Shown one piece after another: positions 8,669 through 16,469 of a stretch of DNA of 64,000 nt (positions within the stretch are counted from its first letter, which is position 1; every line of letters begins with the position of its first letter). Origin of the DNA: Terrimonas pollutisoli (GTDB lineage Bacteria; Bacteroidota; Bacteroidia; Chitinophagales; Chitinophagaceae). Position numbers and translations under genes: made by a program. The stretch is taken from assembly GCF_029360765.1 (NCBI RefSeq), contig NZ_JARKNA010000015.1:1-64000 (forward strand). Reading direction: 5' to 3'. The notes under the pieces are model-generated. The model did no database searches and was not told the DNA's origin. It saw only the letters and a program-made list of their open reading frames with translations.

Positions 8669-8780
8669 GCCACGAATCAGGGAGCATAACGGACACAAAG
8701 CACGGCACGGAGAACACGACGTATGAATATCCGACATCCTTCGTGTTCGTTGTGTACTCTTAGTGGGCTTTGTGTTACTA
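8669..8780. repeat. Intergenic repeat of the CACGAA/ACAAAGC type
   Basis: The gap between the lipoprotein gene and the next gene is filled by sequence such as GCCACGAATCAGGGAGCAT, ACACAAAGCACGGCACGGAG and, in near-inverted form, TTCGTGTTCGTTGTGTACTC then GTGGGCTTTGTGTTAC. The two halves are roughly complementary, so the whole could fold. Similar junk-like elements are scattered in intergenic DNA of this phylum. No coding potential is seen. Confidence 0.45.
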
Positions 8781-8819
8781 AATAATTTTGAAGGCCGCCT
8801 CTTGTACTTTAAGCGATCT

Positions 8820-9419
8820 TTATTGAATTAACTTAGCTATTTCAGGAAGCGGCAATGTATTCGCCATCGCCAGTATTTCAGTATCCGTACAATCATCTAC
8901 TGTAAAAGTGATCAGAGCACTGCCGAGTGGCACCTGCAGATCATAGTCATATTTGTCCTCGGCACTGCCGGGTCTTCTCTCCAGTCTTGCTTTATAGCCC
9001 TGCACTTTCACTGTTTTACTGTTTTCATCTTTCATCATTCCGCCAAGCAATGGTGCATTCAAAATGGAATTCAACATAGCTACCATCGGCGAGTTGCTGA
9101 TAATAGACAGGTCCGCTTTTTTTGTAAATTTTCCATAGCTGCGGTGGATAGTCGCTCCAACAAAACCGACGTTGGAGGATACATTGTCATCTTTTGTATT
9201 CACAGCCAGGGAATCCATTTTTGTTGGTAACAGCTTTAATACTTCTTTCCCGATAATAATATCGATTTCCTGCATCGCCTGCTGCAAAGCAAAATGCGTT
9301 TCTTCCAATTTACCGGCATTATAGGCTGATTTGGCTGTAGCCATGTCTTTTGCAAAATCCTGTGCGATACAAGAAGCAGCCAAACAAACACAGGCTAATA
9401 ATATGCTGAGATGTTTCAT
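8820..9419 (-). CDS. Exported protein, paralogue of the upstream neighbour
   Basis: The 199-residue product has a signal peptide (MKHLSILLACVCLAASCIAQ) and a domain beginning AKSAYNAGKLEETHFALQQAMQEIDIIIGKEVLKLLP, followed by beta-rich sequence. The same plan (SDARYSLQQALMGVEIQLGRQVLKSLP) is found in the protein of the next gene upstream, so the two are tandem paralogues. A Cys inside the signal (AASC) might be a lipidation site. I recognise no named family. The first helical part looks TPR-like. Confidence 0.7.
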   Translation of the reverse strand: MKHLSILLACVCLAASCIAQDFAKDMATAKSAYNAGKLEETHFALQQAMQEIDIIIGKEVLKLLPTKMDSLAVNTKDDNVSSNVGFVGATIHRSYGKFTKKADLSIISNSPMVAMLNSILNAPLLGGMMKDENSKTVKVQGYKARLERRPGSAEDKYDYDLQVPLGSALITFTVDDCTDTEILAMANTLPLPEIAKLIQ

Positions 9420-9573
9420 TTGTTTATTTTTTATTGTTTTTAGTCAAATGGAATTGATGAGTTCATTAATATTTTATTTTAGCCTCATCGAACTTCGTGT
9501 CGCCAATAATTATCATGATTGGAAATAAGCATTGTCATGGCTCATTTCATAATAATTCTTTTGAAGTGGTTAA

Positions 9574-10365
9574 TTATTTTTCGCCAAGCATTTTTTTAAT
9601 ACCGTCAATATCAAATGCATTGGCTGCCGTCATTACTTCCTGTTCATTGGCGAAATTGATGCACTCCCAAACGATGAGTGAGGTTTGACCCATTTGCATC
9701 ATTAATGTATAACCCTTGCTATCCTCGTATTGAATGATGGCTTTATTTCCTTTTACCTTCACCTGTTTTATATTTTGCTTTTCTGCATTGGCCTCCACCA
9801 TGCCGGCATTCGCAAAATACATGCTGATAAAAGGCGAGTAAACACTGTTGTTGCCAATGGTGATAGTAAGTTGTTTATCATCCTTCCGGTATACCCGTTG
9901 AATAGTCATATTACTCCAACCCCATTGCGTACTCATTACCTTATCCTGCGTAGTATCGGCAGGAACCGATACAACTGTTGCCGGTAATGATTTTAAGACC
10001 TGTCGTCCCAATTGAATTTCGACGCCCATTAATGCCTGTTGAAGAGAATAGCGGGCATCACTGTAATTTTTTGCTCCGTGTGCAGTTTCGGCTTCTGCCA
10101 TCTGTGCCTTCACATCCGGTGGTTCGGTATTTGTCAAACCACCACCACCTTTATTGGTTGGCTTGCCACTGGAGTTGTTGTTGCTGTTGTCGTTTGATGG
10201 GGAATCGGAAGGAAGACCGGTTTTCTTTTCTACTTCTTTGTCTACGGACTTATCTACGGCCTTATTTACTTTGTCCTTGAGCTTTTTTAAAAGCCCCTGC
10301 GCCGGAACGGAGGACGACAGCGCAAGCCCCGCCACCAGGCAGAGGAGGTATGCTGACTTTTTCAT
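9574..10365 (-). CDS. Exported protein with Ser/Asn/Gly linker, tandem paralogue
   Basis: From ATG 10365 the product has 263 residues: a signal peptide (MKKSAYLLCLVAGLALSSS, cut near VPAQ), a Lys/Asp-rich helix (LLKKLKDKVNKAVDKSVDKE), a low-complexity Asn/Ser/Gly linker, and then the helical motif plus beta-rich domain shared with the downstream gene. The frame extends to 10425, but the MKK start fits the signal peptide and a promoter-like element upstream. The function is unknown. The two genes are 150 nt apart on the same strand. Confidence 0.72.
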   Translation of the reverse strand: MKKSAYLLCLVAGLALSSSVPAQGLLKKLKDKVNKAVDKSVDKEVEKKTGLPSDSPSNDNSNNNSSGKPTNKGGGGLTNTEPPDVKAQMAEAETAHGAKNYSDARYSLQQALMGVEIQLGRQVLKSLPATVVSVPADTTQDKVMSTQWGWSNMTIQRVYRKDDKQLTITIGNNSVYSPFISMYFANAGMVEANAEKQNIKQVKVKGNKAIIQYEDSKGYTLMMQMGQTSLIVWECINFANEQEVMTAANAFDIDGIKKMLGEK

Positions 10366-10395
10366 AACAATAGTTTTTGGTTTGAAATGGCATAC

Positions 10396-10426
10396 CAAAT
10401 GTAGGTAGATATACCTATAGCCCAAT
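10396..10426 (-). promoter_or_regulatory. Promoter of the exported-protein gene
   Basis: Minus-strand TACATTTG (10403-10396) is a perfect TAnnTTTG. ATTG lies 19 nt upstream (10426-10423) as a 3-of-4 match to TTTG. It is 30 nt before ATG 10365. Confidence 0.6.
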
Positions 10427-10494
10427 ACTACTTTTAGGTAAGAAAGCTAAATCTTGCCCGATAATTTTTTCTGTTTATAAAAATCGGAGAACAA

Positions 10495-11625
10495 TCATTT
10501 TAATTTGAAGATTTCGGTACCGGCCAATAAAAAACAGCCTAGTCCATAGTCTTCAAAATCAGGTGTCTTATCATAGCCGACCGGCTGGCCATCTTTTGGT
10601 TCTTTACCGGTACCCTGTACATAGCCCAACTTACCGTCGGGATGCACCGCTTCTTTCGTCATCGCATTCCAGGCCTTCGTGATAACAGGCAGGTAGGTTT
10701 TTTTATCCAGCACGCCGTTATTCATTCCCCATGCCATTCCATATATAAACAAGGAAGTACCACTGACTTCTTTCCCGCCAAAATGATTGGGGTCATGAAG
10801 ACTCACATTCCAGTAGCCATCTTCCCGCTGAATAGCCGGCAAAGCAGATAACAGGTCTTTAAAATCCTGCAGGTACTCCGCATAATGCGGATCTGATTTT
10901 GGCAGCGCTTCCAGCGTTTTGGCCAATGCAGCCACTACCCAACCATTGCCGCGGCTCCAATAGCAATCTTCACCGTTGGGTTCTTTATAGGGTGGGACAA
11001 AATCTTTATCCCGCCACCACAGTTTATCGGCGGCATTATACAAACCGTTGCCACCGTGTTTGTGTTTGGTGAAAGCATACATGTCATACATTCTGCTGAA
11101 ATAGCTGCTGTCATTGTACAGGTTTCCCAATTTCACAAAAACCGGCATGGCCATTTGCAGGGCATCGATCCAGTTCCAGTCATCTACTTTGCTGGTCAAC
11201 TTCATGGAGTCGATAGAAGCCTTAATATCTCTTACTCTTTCGGGATGCTGCTTATTATCCAGCAAATACATATCGATATAGGTTTGACCGCAGCATTGAT
11301 TATCAGCATTCCTTGTTTTGACGCCACCACGCAAACCCCATTTGTGTTTCTCACCCCATTGCAAGGCGTAATCATACCAGGCTTTTTGTTTGTCAATAGC
11401 ATATAAGGCCATCAGCCCTTCATAATACACAGCCCTGGTCCAAATATTGGAGGGTCTTTCAATATTGGTGAAAATAGGTTTGCCGGCATCCGGCCATTTA
11501 TCCATGAAATACTGGTTGGTCAGCCGGAGTACTTTTACAATTTTCTTTTTTGAAGGCAGTTTTTTCTGCGCATCGGCTTGTAAAAAACATCCGGCAATGA
11601 TCAGCAACAACGGTATTTTTTTCAT
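10495..11625 (-). CDS. GH105 unsaturated rhamnogalacturonyl hydrolase
   Basis: The 376-residue protein has a signal peptide (ends near ADAQ) and an (alpha/alpha)6 barrel of the GH105 type. The motifs WNWIDALQMAMP (Asp154, the position of the general acid in YteR), CYWSRGNGWVVAALAKTLE, QREDGYWNVSL and TPDFEDYGLGCFLLAGTEI are seen. The family removes the unsaturated uronic acid left by pectate or rhamnogalacturonan lyases. It lies 30 nt after the CE12 gene and together they form the distal part of the pectin PUL, now separated from the rest by an inserted islet. Periplasmic location is inferred. Confidence 0.92.
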   Translation of the reverse strand: MKKIPLLLIIAGCFLQADAQKKLPSKKKIVKVLRLTNQYFMDKWPDAGKPIFTNIERPSNIWTRAVYYEGLMALYAIDKQKAWYDYALQWGEKHKWGLRGGVKTRNADNQCCGQTYIDMYLLDNKQHPERVRDIKASIDSMKLTSKVDDWNWIDALQMAMPVFVKLGNLYNDSSYFSRMYDMYAFTKHKHGGNGLYNAADKLWWRDKDFVPPYKEPNGEDCYWSRGNGWVVAALAKTLEALPKSDPHYAEYLQDFKDLLSALPAIQREDGYWNVSLHDPNHFGGKEVSGTSLFIYGMAWGMNNGVLDKKTYLPVITKAWNAMTKEAVHPDGKLGYVQGTGKEPKDGQPVGYDKTPDFEDYGLGCFLLAGTEIFKLK

Positions 11626-11655
11626 AACCAGTTTTTTTATTTGGATTGTTTTGAT

Positions 11656-12429
11656 TTAAAGAAAATATTTTTTCAGCCTGCCAGGCTTTATTTGTTTGAG
11701 CGCCGTCATGACAACTTCAGCATTCAGCTCCGCCCCTGCTTTATCGGTATGCGTATGATCAGCCGGAAAAAAACTTTTTACCTTATCGGCTCCCAGCTCT
11801 TCATACCGCAACGCCACCCGTTCATTGAGGTCAATGAAAAAAGCTTTTTCCTGTTGCGCTATTTCTTTGGCCCATTTAGCATAGCTGTCTGACGAACGGG
11901 TTACTTTACCATCTTGCCAGTTGTCGCGGGGAACAGGCGAACACACAATGGCAATAGCGCCTTTTGCTTTTGCGTCACGGATATATTTTCGCATATACCA
12001 GCCATAGGTATATACAGTCTCCTGTTTTTTTAAAATAGGATTATAAATATCTTTCGACTCATCACCAATTCCCCGGATAGTTCCTCTTGCACGGGCGGTG
12101 TCATCCAGTGGTCCCGCATCATTGTGACCAAACTGCATGATCACATAGTCACCCTTTTTTAATGCCTGTAAAATTTTGTCCCAACGACCTTCGGTAATAA
12201 ATGTGCGGCTGCTTCGTCCGCCAATAGCGTTGTTTCGGATACTGATCCGGTTGGTGTCAAAATATCCGGCTATAAAACTTCCCCATCCCCACTGCTGATT
12301 TTGGCCGGTGCCATCCCCATTCCTGACTGTTGAATCGCCAATGATATAAATCACAGGTTTCCCGTTCTTCCATACAACGAAGGAAGAAAGAAGCAGCAGG
12401 GAAACTGACAACAGAAAAATTCTTAACAT
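11656..12429 (-). CDS. CE12-type rhamnogalacturonan acetylesterase
   Basis: The 257-residue SGNH hydrolase shows block I IYIIGDSTVRNG (Ser33), the Gly block (NNAIGGRSSRTF), GHND (Asn103) and FFPADHTHTDKAG with the Asp224/His227 pair. This is the layout of the CE12 enzymes (RhgT/YesT) that deacetylate rhamnogalacturonan. The N-terminus is a signal peptide or membrane anchor. It is first gene of a two-gene unit with the GH105 gene and is preceded, about 150 nt away, by the same operator-like motif that lies before the susC gene. Confidence 0.9.
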   Translation of the reverse strand: MLRIFLLSVSLLLLSSFVVWKNGKPVIYIIGDSTVRNGDGTGQNQQWGWGSFIAGYFDTNRISIRNNAIGGRSSRTFITEGRWDKILQALKKGDYVIMQFGHNDAGPLDDTARARGTIRGIGDESKDIYNPILKKQETVYTYGWYMRKYIRDAKAKGAIAIVCSPVPRDNWQDGKVTRSSDSYAKWAKEIAQQEKAFFIDLNERVALRYEELGADKVKSFFPADHTHTDKAGAELNAEVVMTALKQIKPGRLKKYFL

Positions 12430-12821
12430 CTTAACTTTTTAAAAGAGGTGATAATTAATAATGTGAGGCTATGGTCGTTTCCTGGAAAATTTTATTTCCC
12501 TGGACCGGGATATTGACATACAATAAGGGAGGAGACACTATATGATTGGCAAGCATTAAACAGCAATTTTAGAGGCAATGAAATTAGCTATTTCATGTTG
12601 CCTGTCCGTCCTGAAGTATCCTGATTGAACTATCCTTAATCCATTCAATCTTTGAGTCTTATTTTTTTTCGTATCGTGTTATCTTGTTTGTTTCTGTCTT
12701 ATACACTGCTTATACACTCATTTGTGCATAAGTGAATAAATGTTTGGTTTTAGTAATCTCCTAGTTCGGGATTAACCTTTTAGCTTGTACACTGCTTATA
12801 CACTGTCTTGTGTATAAGCTG
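12430..12821. other. 392-nt gene-free region with palindromes and DnaA-box-like 9-mers
   Basis: No gene is seen here. It holds the CE12 promoter/operator (12579-12623) and, at 12699-12819, a cluster of TTATACACT-like words: 12699-12707, 12710-12718 and 12796-12804 on the plus strand, and TTATGCACA (12731-12723) and TTATACACA (12817-12809) on the minus strand. The last two fit the DnaA box TTATnCACA. GCTTATACAC (12794-12803) and GTGTATAAGC (12810-12819) make a perfect 10-bp stem just after the AlbA_2 gene and may end its transcription. Confidence 0.6.
12579..12623 (-). promoter_or_regulatory. Operator-like motif and -7 element of the CE12-GH105 unit
   Basis: GTCCTGAAGTATCCTG (plus-strand 12608-12623) is followed, 21 nt nearer the gene, by minus-strand TAATTTCA (12586-12579). 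The susC promoter has GTCCTGAACCGTCCTG and TAAATTTA with exactly the same 21-nt gap. Thirteen of 16 operator bases agree. The conserved spacing argues for a shared regulator, presumably the GntR-type protein at 36133. Confidence 0.6.
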
Positions 12822-14306
12822 CTATCCTAATACCTGCTTTCCTTTTTCAGTAGTTATATATTGCTGATTCGGGCTGGTAGGTATATCCGGTGATGTATAA
12901 GCCAGCCAGCCTTTTTCAATCAATGGTACTATATATTTCTGGTAATTTTTAGCATGATTGCTCAAACCTATTTTTTTCAAAATGGCTGCTCTCTTTTTGG
13001 GTTTCATACAATACAATAAAACCTGAAGCTCCTTTTCTGTGACTTCTTCGGCACTCACTAAGAATTCAGGATGTATTGGTAATACGGCCAAGAAATAAGT
13101 GTAATCATCATCAGTATCAAATATCGGTTTGGGCGAACCATTTTGGTGCATACTATTATAAATAGTCGGAAAACCGGTTGCACGCCCTTCGGTAAGCCTC
13201 AACTCTTTTAAAAAATCTCCAACCCTTCGATTGCGGTATTTTCTTGCAACAATTCTTTTTTCTTTTTTAAGTATAGCTCTTGTAACAGGTGGTAATGGGC
13301 CGGGAAAACTTAATACTTCTATGCGATCAGGAAAACAATTTATTTCAATAGGACTATCCTGTTCATAGCTCCGGTGATAAAAAGAGTTGGCTACAACTTC
13401 CTCTACAGCAGCCAACGGAAAATTGTAAATCCTGTCCACTTCAACCCTTGCAGATATTTTTATTACTTTCTCTTTAATGATATTTGTTTGGATAAATGAC
13501 AGCACGTTTCTCAACTGCTGATGAACAGGGCCGGTAAATGTCTTTTCGGTGAATACAGTGCCCGACTTGTCCTGATGAAGAACAACATCTGTTTTTACTC
13601 CGGGAAAATATTTATCCGGTTTTTCCGAAAAGAATAACAAGCCCACATTCAATGGAAGCAGGGATTCAGATGGCCCGCCGGCTACTCGCATCTGCTGTGC
13701 AAGTTCACTTAAGGACATGTGTGCAGCTTCCTTCGCCAAGTCACTCTTTATTTCTTCCAGAAACGATCTTATTAATCCAAAGCTGAGGTCGTCAATCTTT
13801 GCATGATGATTGACACGATCATCAAAAGGAATACGTTTTGCCATTTCCAGCAATAATTGCTCTTCCTGGTGATTAGCAATTACAGAGCTTGATCCACGTC
13901 GTACATAATACCTGTTCTGACCTTTAGCTCCTAATGTCGTCGGTACTTTGTAAGGGCGGTTATCTCCGCCTGGAACCCATATTGCTAAAATATGTTTACC
14001 GTTAAGTATGTAAGGCTGATAAACCGGAGTATAATAAGGTTGTATTTTATGGCCCAGATTCAAAAGTTCTTTTTGAATACCATCAAGACTTGATGCATGT
14101 ACGCCAACAGGGGGCAATTGGGGCACACCATTTTTTTCTGCCACTCCAATAAAAATGTAACCGCCTCCCCAATTATTAATATCATTTGCAAAAGCACCAA
14201 TTGTGTGAATTACATCTTCGGGATTCCAGCCTCGCTTGCATTCAATACGTTCCCATTCGACCGTTTGGCCGTTCAATAATTCCTCTATGTTTACAGGGAG
14301 GCTCAT
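12822..14306 (-). CDS. AlbA_2/Schlafen-like protein with GHKL-type ATPase domain
   Basis: The 494-residue protein starts with an AlbA_2 (divergent AAA_4/Schlafen-type) domain (VEWERIECKRGWNPEDVIHT, GGGYIFIGVAEKNG, then RYYVRRGSSS, to about residue 160), followed by an HATPase_c_4-like region (FPLAAVEEVVANSFYHRSYE, PIEINCFPDRIEVLSFPGPLP, GRATGFPTIY) and a C-terminal winged-helix-like part. Such proteins often accompany type I restriction-modification genes and other defence loci. Here the start codon follows directly on the stop of a decayed hsdM tail, which fits that context. A nucleic-acid-binding or regulatory role is inferred. Confidence 0.82.
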   Translation of the reverse strand: MSLPVNIEELLNGQTVEWERIECKRGWNPEDVIHTIGAFANDINNWGGGYIFIGVAEKNGVPQLPPVGVHASSLDGIQKELLNLGHKIQPYYTPVYQPYILNGKHILAIWVPGGDNRPYKVPTTLGAKGQNRYYVRRGSSSVIANHQEEQLLLEMAKRIPFDDRVNHHAKIDDLSFGLIRSFLEEIKSDLAKEAAHMSLSELAQQMRVAGGPSESLLPLNVGLLFFSEKPDKYFPGVKTDVVLHQDKSGTVFTEKTFTGPVHQQLRNVLSFIQTNIIKEKVIKISARVEVDRIYNFPLAAVEEVVANSFYHRSYEQDSPIEINCFPDRIEVLSFPGPLPPVTRAILKKEKRIVARKYRNRRVGDFLKELRLTEGRATGFPTIYNSMHQNGSPKPIFDTDDDYTYFLAVLPIHPEFLVSAEEVTEKELQVLLYCMKPKKRAAILKKIGLSNHAKNYQKYIVPLIEKGWLAYTSPDIPTSPNQQYITTEKGKQVLG

Positions 14307-14515
14307 TTATTCAATCACTTTTTTAATCATGTCTTCGGTTTCTTTTTCCAGTTTTAAAATATCCCTGCGAATTTCGTCAAGGCTGCACAATGGCTTGTAT
14401 TTATAAAAATACTGGTGAAATTTATTTCATATCCAATTTTGGCTTTGCCATAGTCAATCTTTGCTTCCGATAAATGTGGCAAATGCTTCGGTTTTAAAAT
14501 ATTTCCACATCCTTT
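14307..14515 (-). pseudogene. Frameshifted 3' end of a type I methylase gene (hsdM)
   Basis: Translated on the minus strand this reads NILKPKHLPHLSEAKIDY, GKAKIGYEINF in one frame and then, after a shift of one base near 14417, QYFYKYKPLCSLDEI, RRDILKLEKETEDMIKKVIE and stop. The order and wording (KIGYEI.F..YFYKY.P, LE.I..DI..LEKET) are those of the C-terminus of type I methylase subunits of Bacteroidota. Its TAA directly abuts the ATG of the AlbA_2 gene. Everything upstream of about 14515 has been replaced by the repeat at 14520. Identification is from recalled family wording and needs a search. Confidence 0.6.
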
Positions 14516-14519
14516 TACA

Positions 14520-14619
14520 CCGGGGTTGATGTTTCTCTCCAACCCCACTTATTAAGGTATTTTCTTTTATAGTAAGTGGCTTAACGGGCCTGTTGCCGGT
14601 GTTCCCTCACCGGCAACAG
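14520..14619 (-). repeat. Structured repeat R1 (82 nt) plus hairpin
   Basis: Bases 14520-14601 are 75 of 82 identical to 15686-15767. It contains GGGGTTG...CAACCCC arms, a CCACTTA/TAAGTGG stem and TTAACGGGCCTGTTG. In this copy CTGTTGCCGGTG (14590-14601) pairs perfectly with CACCGGCAACAG (14608-14619). It separates the hsdM remnant from the ORF at 14649 and forms the downstream border of one cassette-like unit. Confidence 0.8.
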
Positions 14620-14648
14620 AGTAAAATACTTTTTGTTGGCGTAGTTAT

Positions 14649-15413
14649 TTAGAAAATTTTGGTTTTGTCTTGGATTGGATAGTCAGGATCAACCTTTAAA
14701 TAAAATTCTTTGTCACCTTCAAAGTTTGTGATTCTAATTGCTGACGTCCATTTGTTCTTTGTAAATCTCATTCTGGTCAATTGGTTTGTAAAACCGTTGT
14801 TAGCTGAAAAGAAGATGTTTAAATTTACTCCGTTAATTTTGTCAAGTCTAATTGTTGATCCATTCATCCATGCCTTTTTGGGGTCTAGCGTCCCAATATC
14901 CAAAACATTTTTATTGATATCAGTCATTGTCATAGGTTCATTGTTGGGTTCATTTAAATCAACAATTCTAGCCTGAATTCTGCTTAATGGATTTTGTCCT
15001 TCTACTGCAAAGACAAGATAGCCAACGTCATTAGTTGCATTAATATTCCCAATTTCCATTATGCAATAACTGTTAGCACCGGTTATGTTTTGATATATAT
15101 TGAGAGAAGCGTCTGCTAATTTTGAATAAAGCTCTGTATTTTCTCTACGAAGTTCATCAATCGTGGTAGATTGTGTTTCAATTTTTTTATTTAATTCATT
15201 AGATTGATTTATTAAGTCTTGATTTTGTTTCTTTAAAAAAATTACTTGGGTATTTGTCGTCTCACCAATAGTAACTCCCTTATTTACACCTTCTTCAATT
15301 CTTGTTGATTTTTCTGATGATGATTTATTATGTCTCCAAGTTCCAATTGCTCCAATAAGCCCACCTATTATTGCAATGATTGCACCAATTAAAATTAAAG
15401 TCATTGGTTTCAT
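14649..15413 (-). CDS. Membrane-anchored coiled-coil protein of unit A, unknown
   Basis: From ATG 15413 the product has 254 residues: one N-terminal membrane helix (TLILIGAIIAIIGGLIGAIG), a coiled coil around residues 50-100 (NQDLINQSNELNKKIETQS, then TIDELRRENTELYSKLAD), and a beta-rich C-terminal domain of about 140 residues (VGYLVFAVEGQNP, SRIQARIVDLNEPN). I recognise no family. It is the only gene between two copies of a structured repeat and is AT-richer than the PUL genes around it, which suggests separate origin. The longer frame to 15440 runs into the spacer conserved before the next gene as well, so the internal ATG is preferred. Confidence 0.65.
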   Translation of the reverse strand: MKPMTLILIGAIIAIIGGLIGAIGTWRHNKSSSEKSTRIEEGVNKGVTIGETTNTQVIFLKKQNQDLINQSNELNKKIETQSTTIDELRRENTELYSKLADASLNIYQNITGANSYCIMEIGNINATNDVGYLVFAVEGQNPLSRIQARIVDLNEPNNEPMTMTDINKNVLDIGTLDPKKAWMNGSTIRLDKINGVNLNIFFSANNGFTNQLTRMRFTKNKWTSAIRITNFEGDKEFYLKVDPDYPIQDKTKIF

Positions 15414-15437
15414 TTGTATTAGTTTGAGAATTACGTC

Positions 15438-15507
15438 CAATGCATAAATTTATACCGTCCACTCAATCAAAGCAAGAAAAAAGCTTTTTGATTTTCAAAG
15501 CGATAAC
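15438..15507 (-). repeat. Conserved upstream spacer of unit A (possible promoter)
   Basis: On the minus strand TTTGAAAATCAAAA, then TTCTTGCTTTGATTGAGTGG and ACGGTATAAATTTATG are repeated almost exactly at 16365-16432, also just before a small ORF. The shared TAAATTTA and TTTG words make this a promoter candidate, although TTTG to TAAATTTA is only 15 nt. The bases from 15508 to 15569 show nothing recognisable. Confidence 0.6.
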
Positions 15508-15569
15508 ATTCTCCATTTTTATTGTTACGGCCTAAATACAACTCGCTATTTATCTTAATGCACTCACCC

Positions 15570-15682
15570 ATTATTTTAATAAAACTCCCAACTCTTCCTT
15601 TGTGATCCGTAACACCGTGCCATGCCGGATACCCTTTGGCATTTGTATTTGTTCTGAAATATCGGTCCAGTTTACAAGATCT
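15570..15682 (-). repeat. Diverged copy of the 3' end of the GH43 gene
   Basis: These 113 bases align without gaps to the last 113 bases around the GH43 stop (16469-16581). They still read in frame as DLVNWTDISEQIQMPKGIRH, GTVLRITKEELGVLLK and stop, differing from the intact gene at only a few residues (Gln to Lys, Ser to Thr, Lys to Gly). The retained frame suggests that it came from another allele by recombination and is not a decaying local duplicate. Confidence 0.85.
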
Positions 15683-15685
15683 ACG

Positions 15686-15767
15686 CCGGGGTTGGTGTTT
15701 CTCACCAACCCCACTTATTAAGGTATTCCCTTTTGTAGTAAGTGGCTTAACGGGCCTGTTGTTGGTG
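15686..15767 (-). repeat. Structured repeat R2 (82 nt)
   Basis: This is the second copy of the repeat at 14520. GGGGTTGGTG (15688-15697), loop TTTCT and CACCAACCCC (15703-15712) make a perfect 10-bp stem. CCACTTA (15711-15717) pairs with TAAGTGG (15739-15745). It borders the ORF at 15827 on its downstream side and directly abuts the GH43 3'-end copy. Confidence 0.85.
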
Positions 15768-15826
15768 GGAAACCTGGTAAGGGTATAGAATCGCCTGTCG
15801 ACTACTGTTTTCCTTCCTTAAGCAAG

Positions 15827-16321
15827 CTATTTTTTAAAAAAACTAAATACTATATAAGCGGCAATTGCAAAAAGAACAAAGCAAATAATGTCTTGACCTG
15901 CTATGCAAACAATACTTGTCAATATAAGTAATCCAAAGAATACAACTCTTAATATATTATTTCCTATTTTATTTCTTACTATTAAAAAGACAATGCCAAG
16001 AATAATACAAACTACTGCAAAAAGAGGCTTAAATAATAACTCTTCAAGTCGCTTAAAATCACCAGATGAGTCAAATGTAAAATCTAAACTACCTCCAACC
16101 GATCTTGCAGTTAATATTGAAATAAGTCCTATTACCAATAGAGTTATGCCGATTGCAATAAATTTGCCCTTAGGCCTAACCTTTTCTTCTAAATATTTAA
16201 ATGTCTTATTATAATCTTCAGGGTTTTCACCCTGTTGAATTACAAATTCTTTAATCTCTGTGGGTGAAAAGCCCAAGTCTATTTGCTTTTGAATTTCTTT
16301 AACAATGTATGGATTTGTCAT
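15827..16321 (-). CDS. Small polytopic membrane protein of unit B, unknown
   Basis: From ATG 16321 the product has 164 residues: a charged helical head (YIVKEIQKQIDLGFSPTEIK, then EFVIQQGENPEDYNKTF) and about four membrane helices (FIAIGITLLVIGLISILTA, LFAVVCIILGIVFLIV, VVFFGLLILTSIVC and CFVLFAIAAYIVFSFF). No family is recognised. It occupies the same place in unit B as the unrelated gene at 14649 does in unit A. It is AT-rich compared with the PUL genes. The frame is open to 16372, but that part is the conserved spacer. Confidence 0.65.
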   Translation of the reverse strand: MTNPYIVKEIQKQIDLGFSPTEIKEFVIQQGENPEDYNKTFKYLEEKVRPKGKFIAIGITLLVIGLISILTARSVGGSLDFTFDSSGDFKRLEELLFKPLFAVVCIILGIVFLIVRNKIGNNILRVVFFGLLILTSIVCIAGQDIICFVLFAIAAYIVFSFFKK

Positions 16322-16364
16322 TTTATTTGATTTGTGAGGTTTGTTTGGAGTTAAAAAACAGCGG

Positions 16365-16432
16365 CAACACATAAATTTATGTCGTCCACTCTATCAAAGC
16401 AAGAAAACACATTTTGATTTTCAAATCATGCC
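16365..16432 (-). repeat. Conserved upstream spacer of unit B (possible promoter)
   Basis: Near-identical to 15438-15507: on the minus strand TTTGAAAATCAAAA, TTCTTGCTTTGATAGAGTGG and ACGACATAAATTTATG. The shared position before two unrelated ORFs suggests a promoter that belongs to the unit. Confidence 0.6.
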
Positions 16433-16469
16433 CTCACATCTCACATTGTTCCAGGGTGTCTTTACCTGA

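Noticed and set aside
12696..12819. Chromosomal or plasmid replication origin
   Set aside because: There is no dnaA or rep gene, no clear AT-rich unwinding element, and the words may be part of a terminator.
14520..14619. Integron attC site
   Set aside because: The unit layout suggested integron cassettes, and GTTAAGC occurs on the minus strand, but no matching RYYYAAC lies at the other end of the fold and no integrase is seen.
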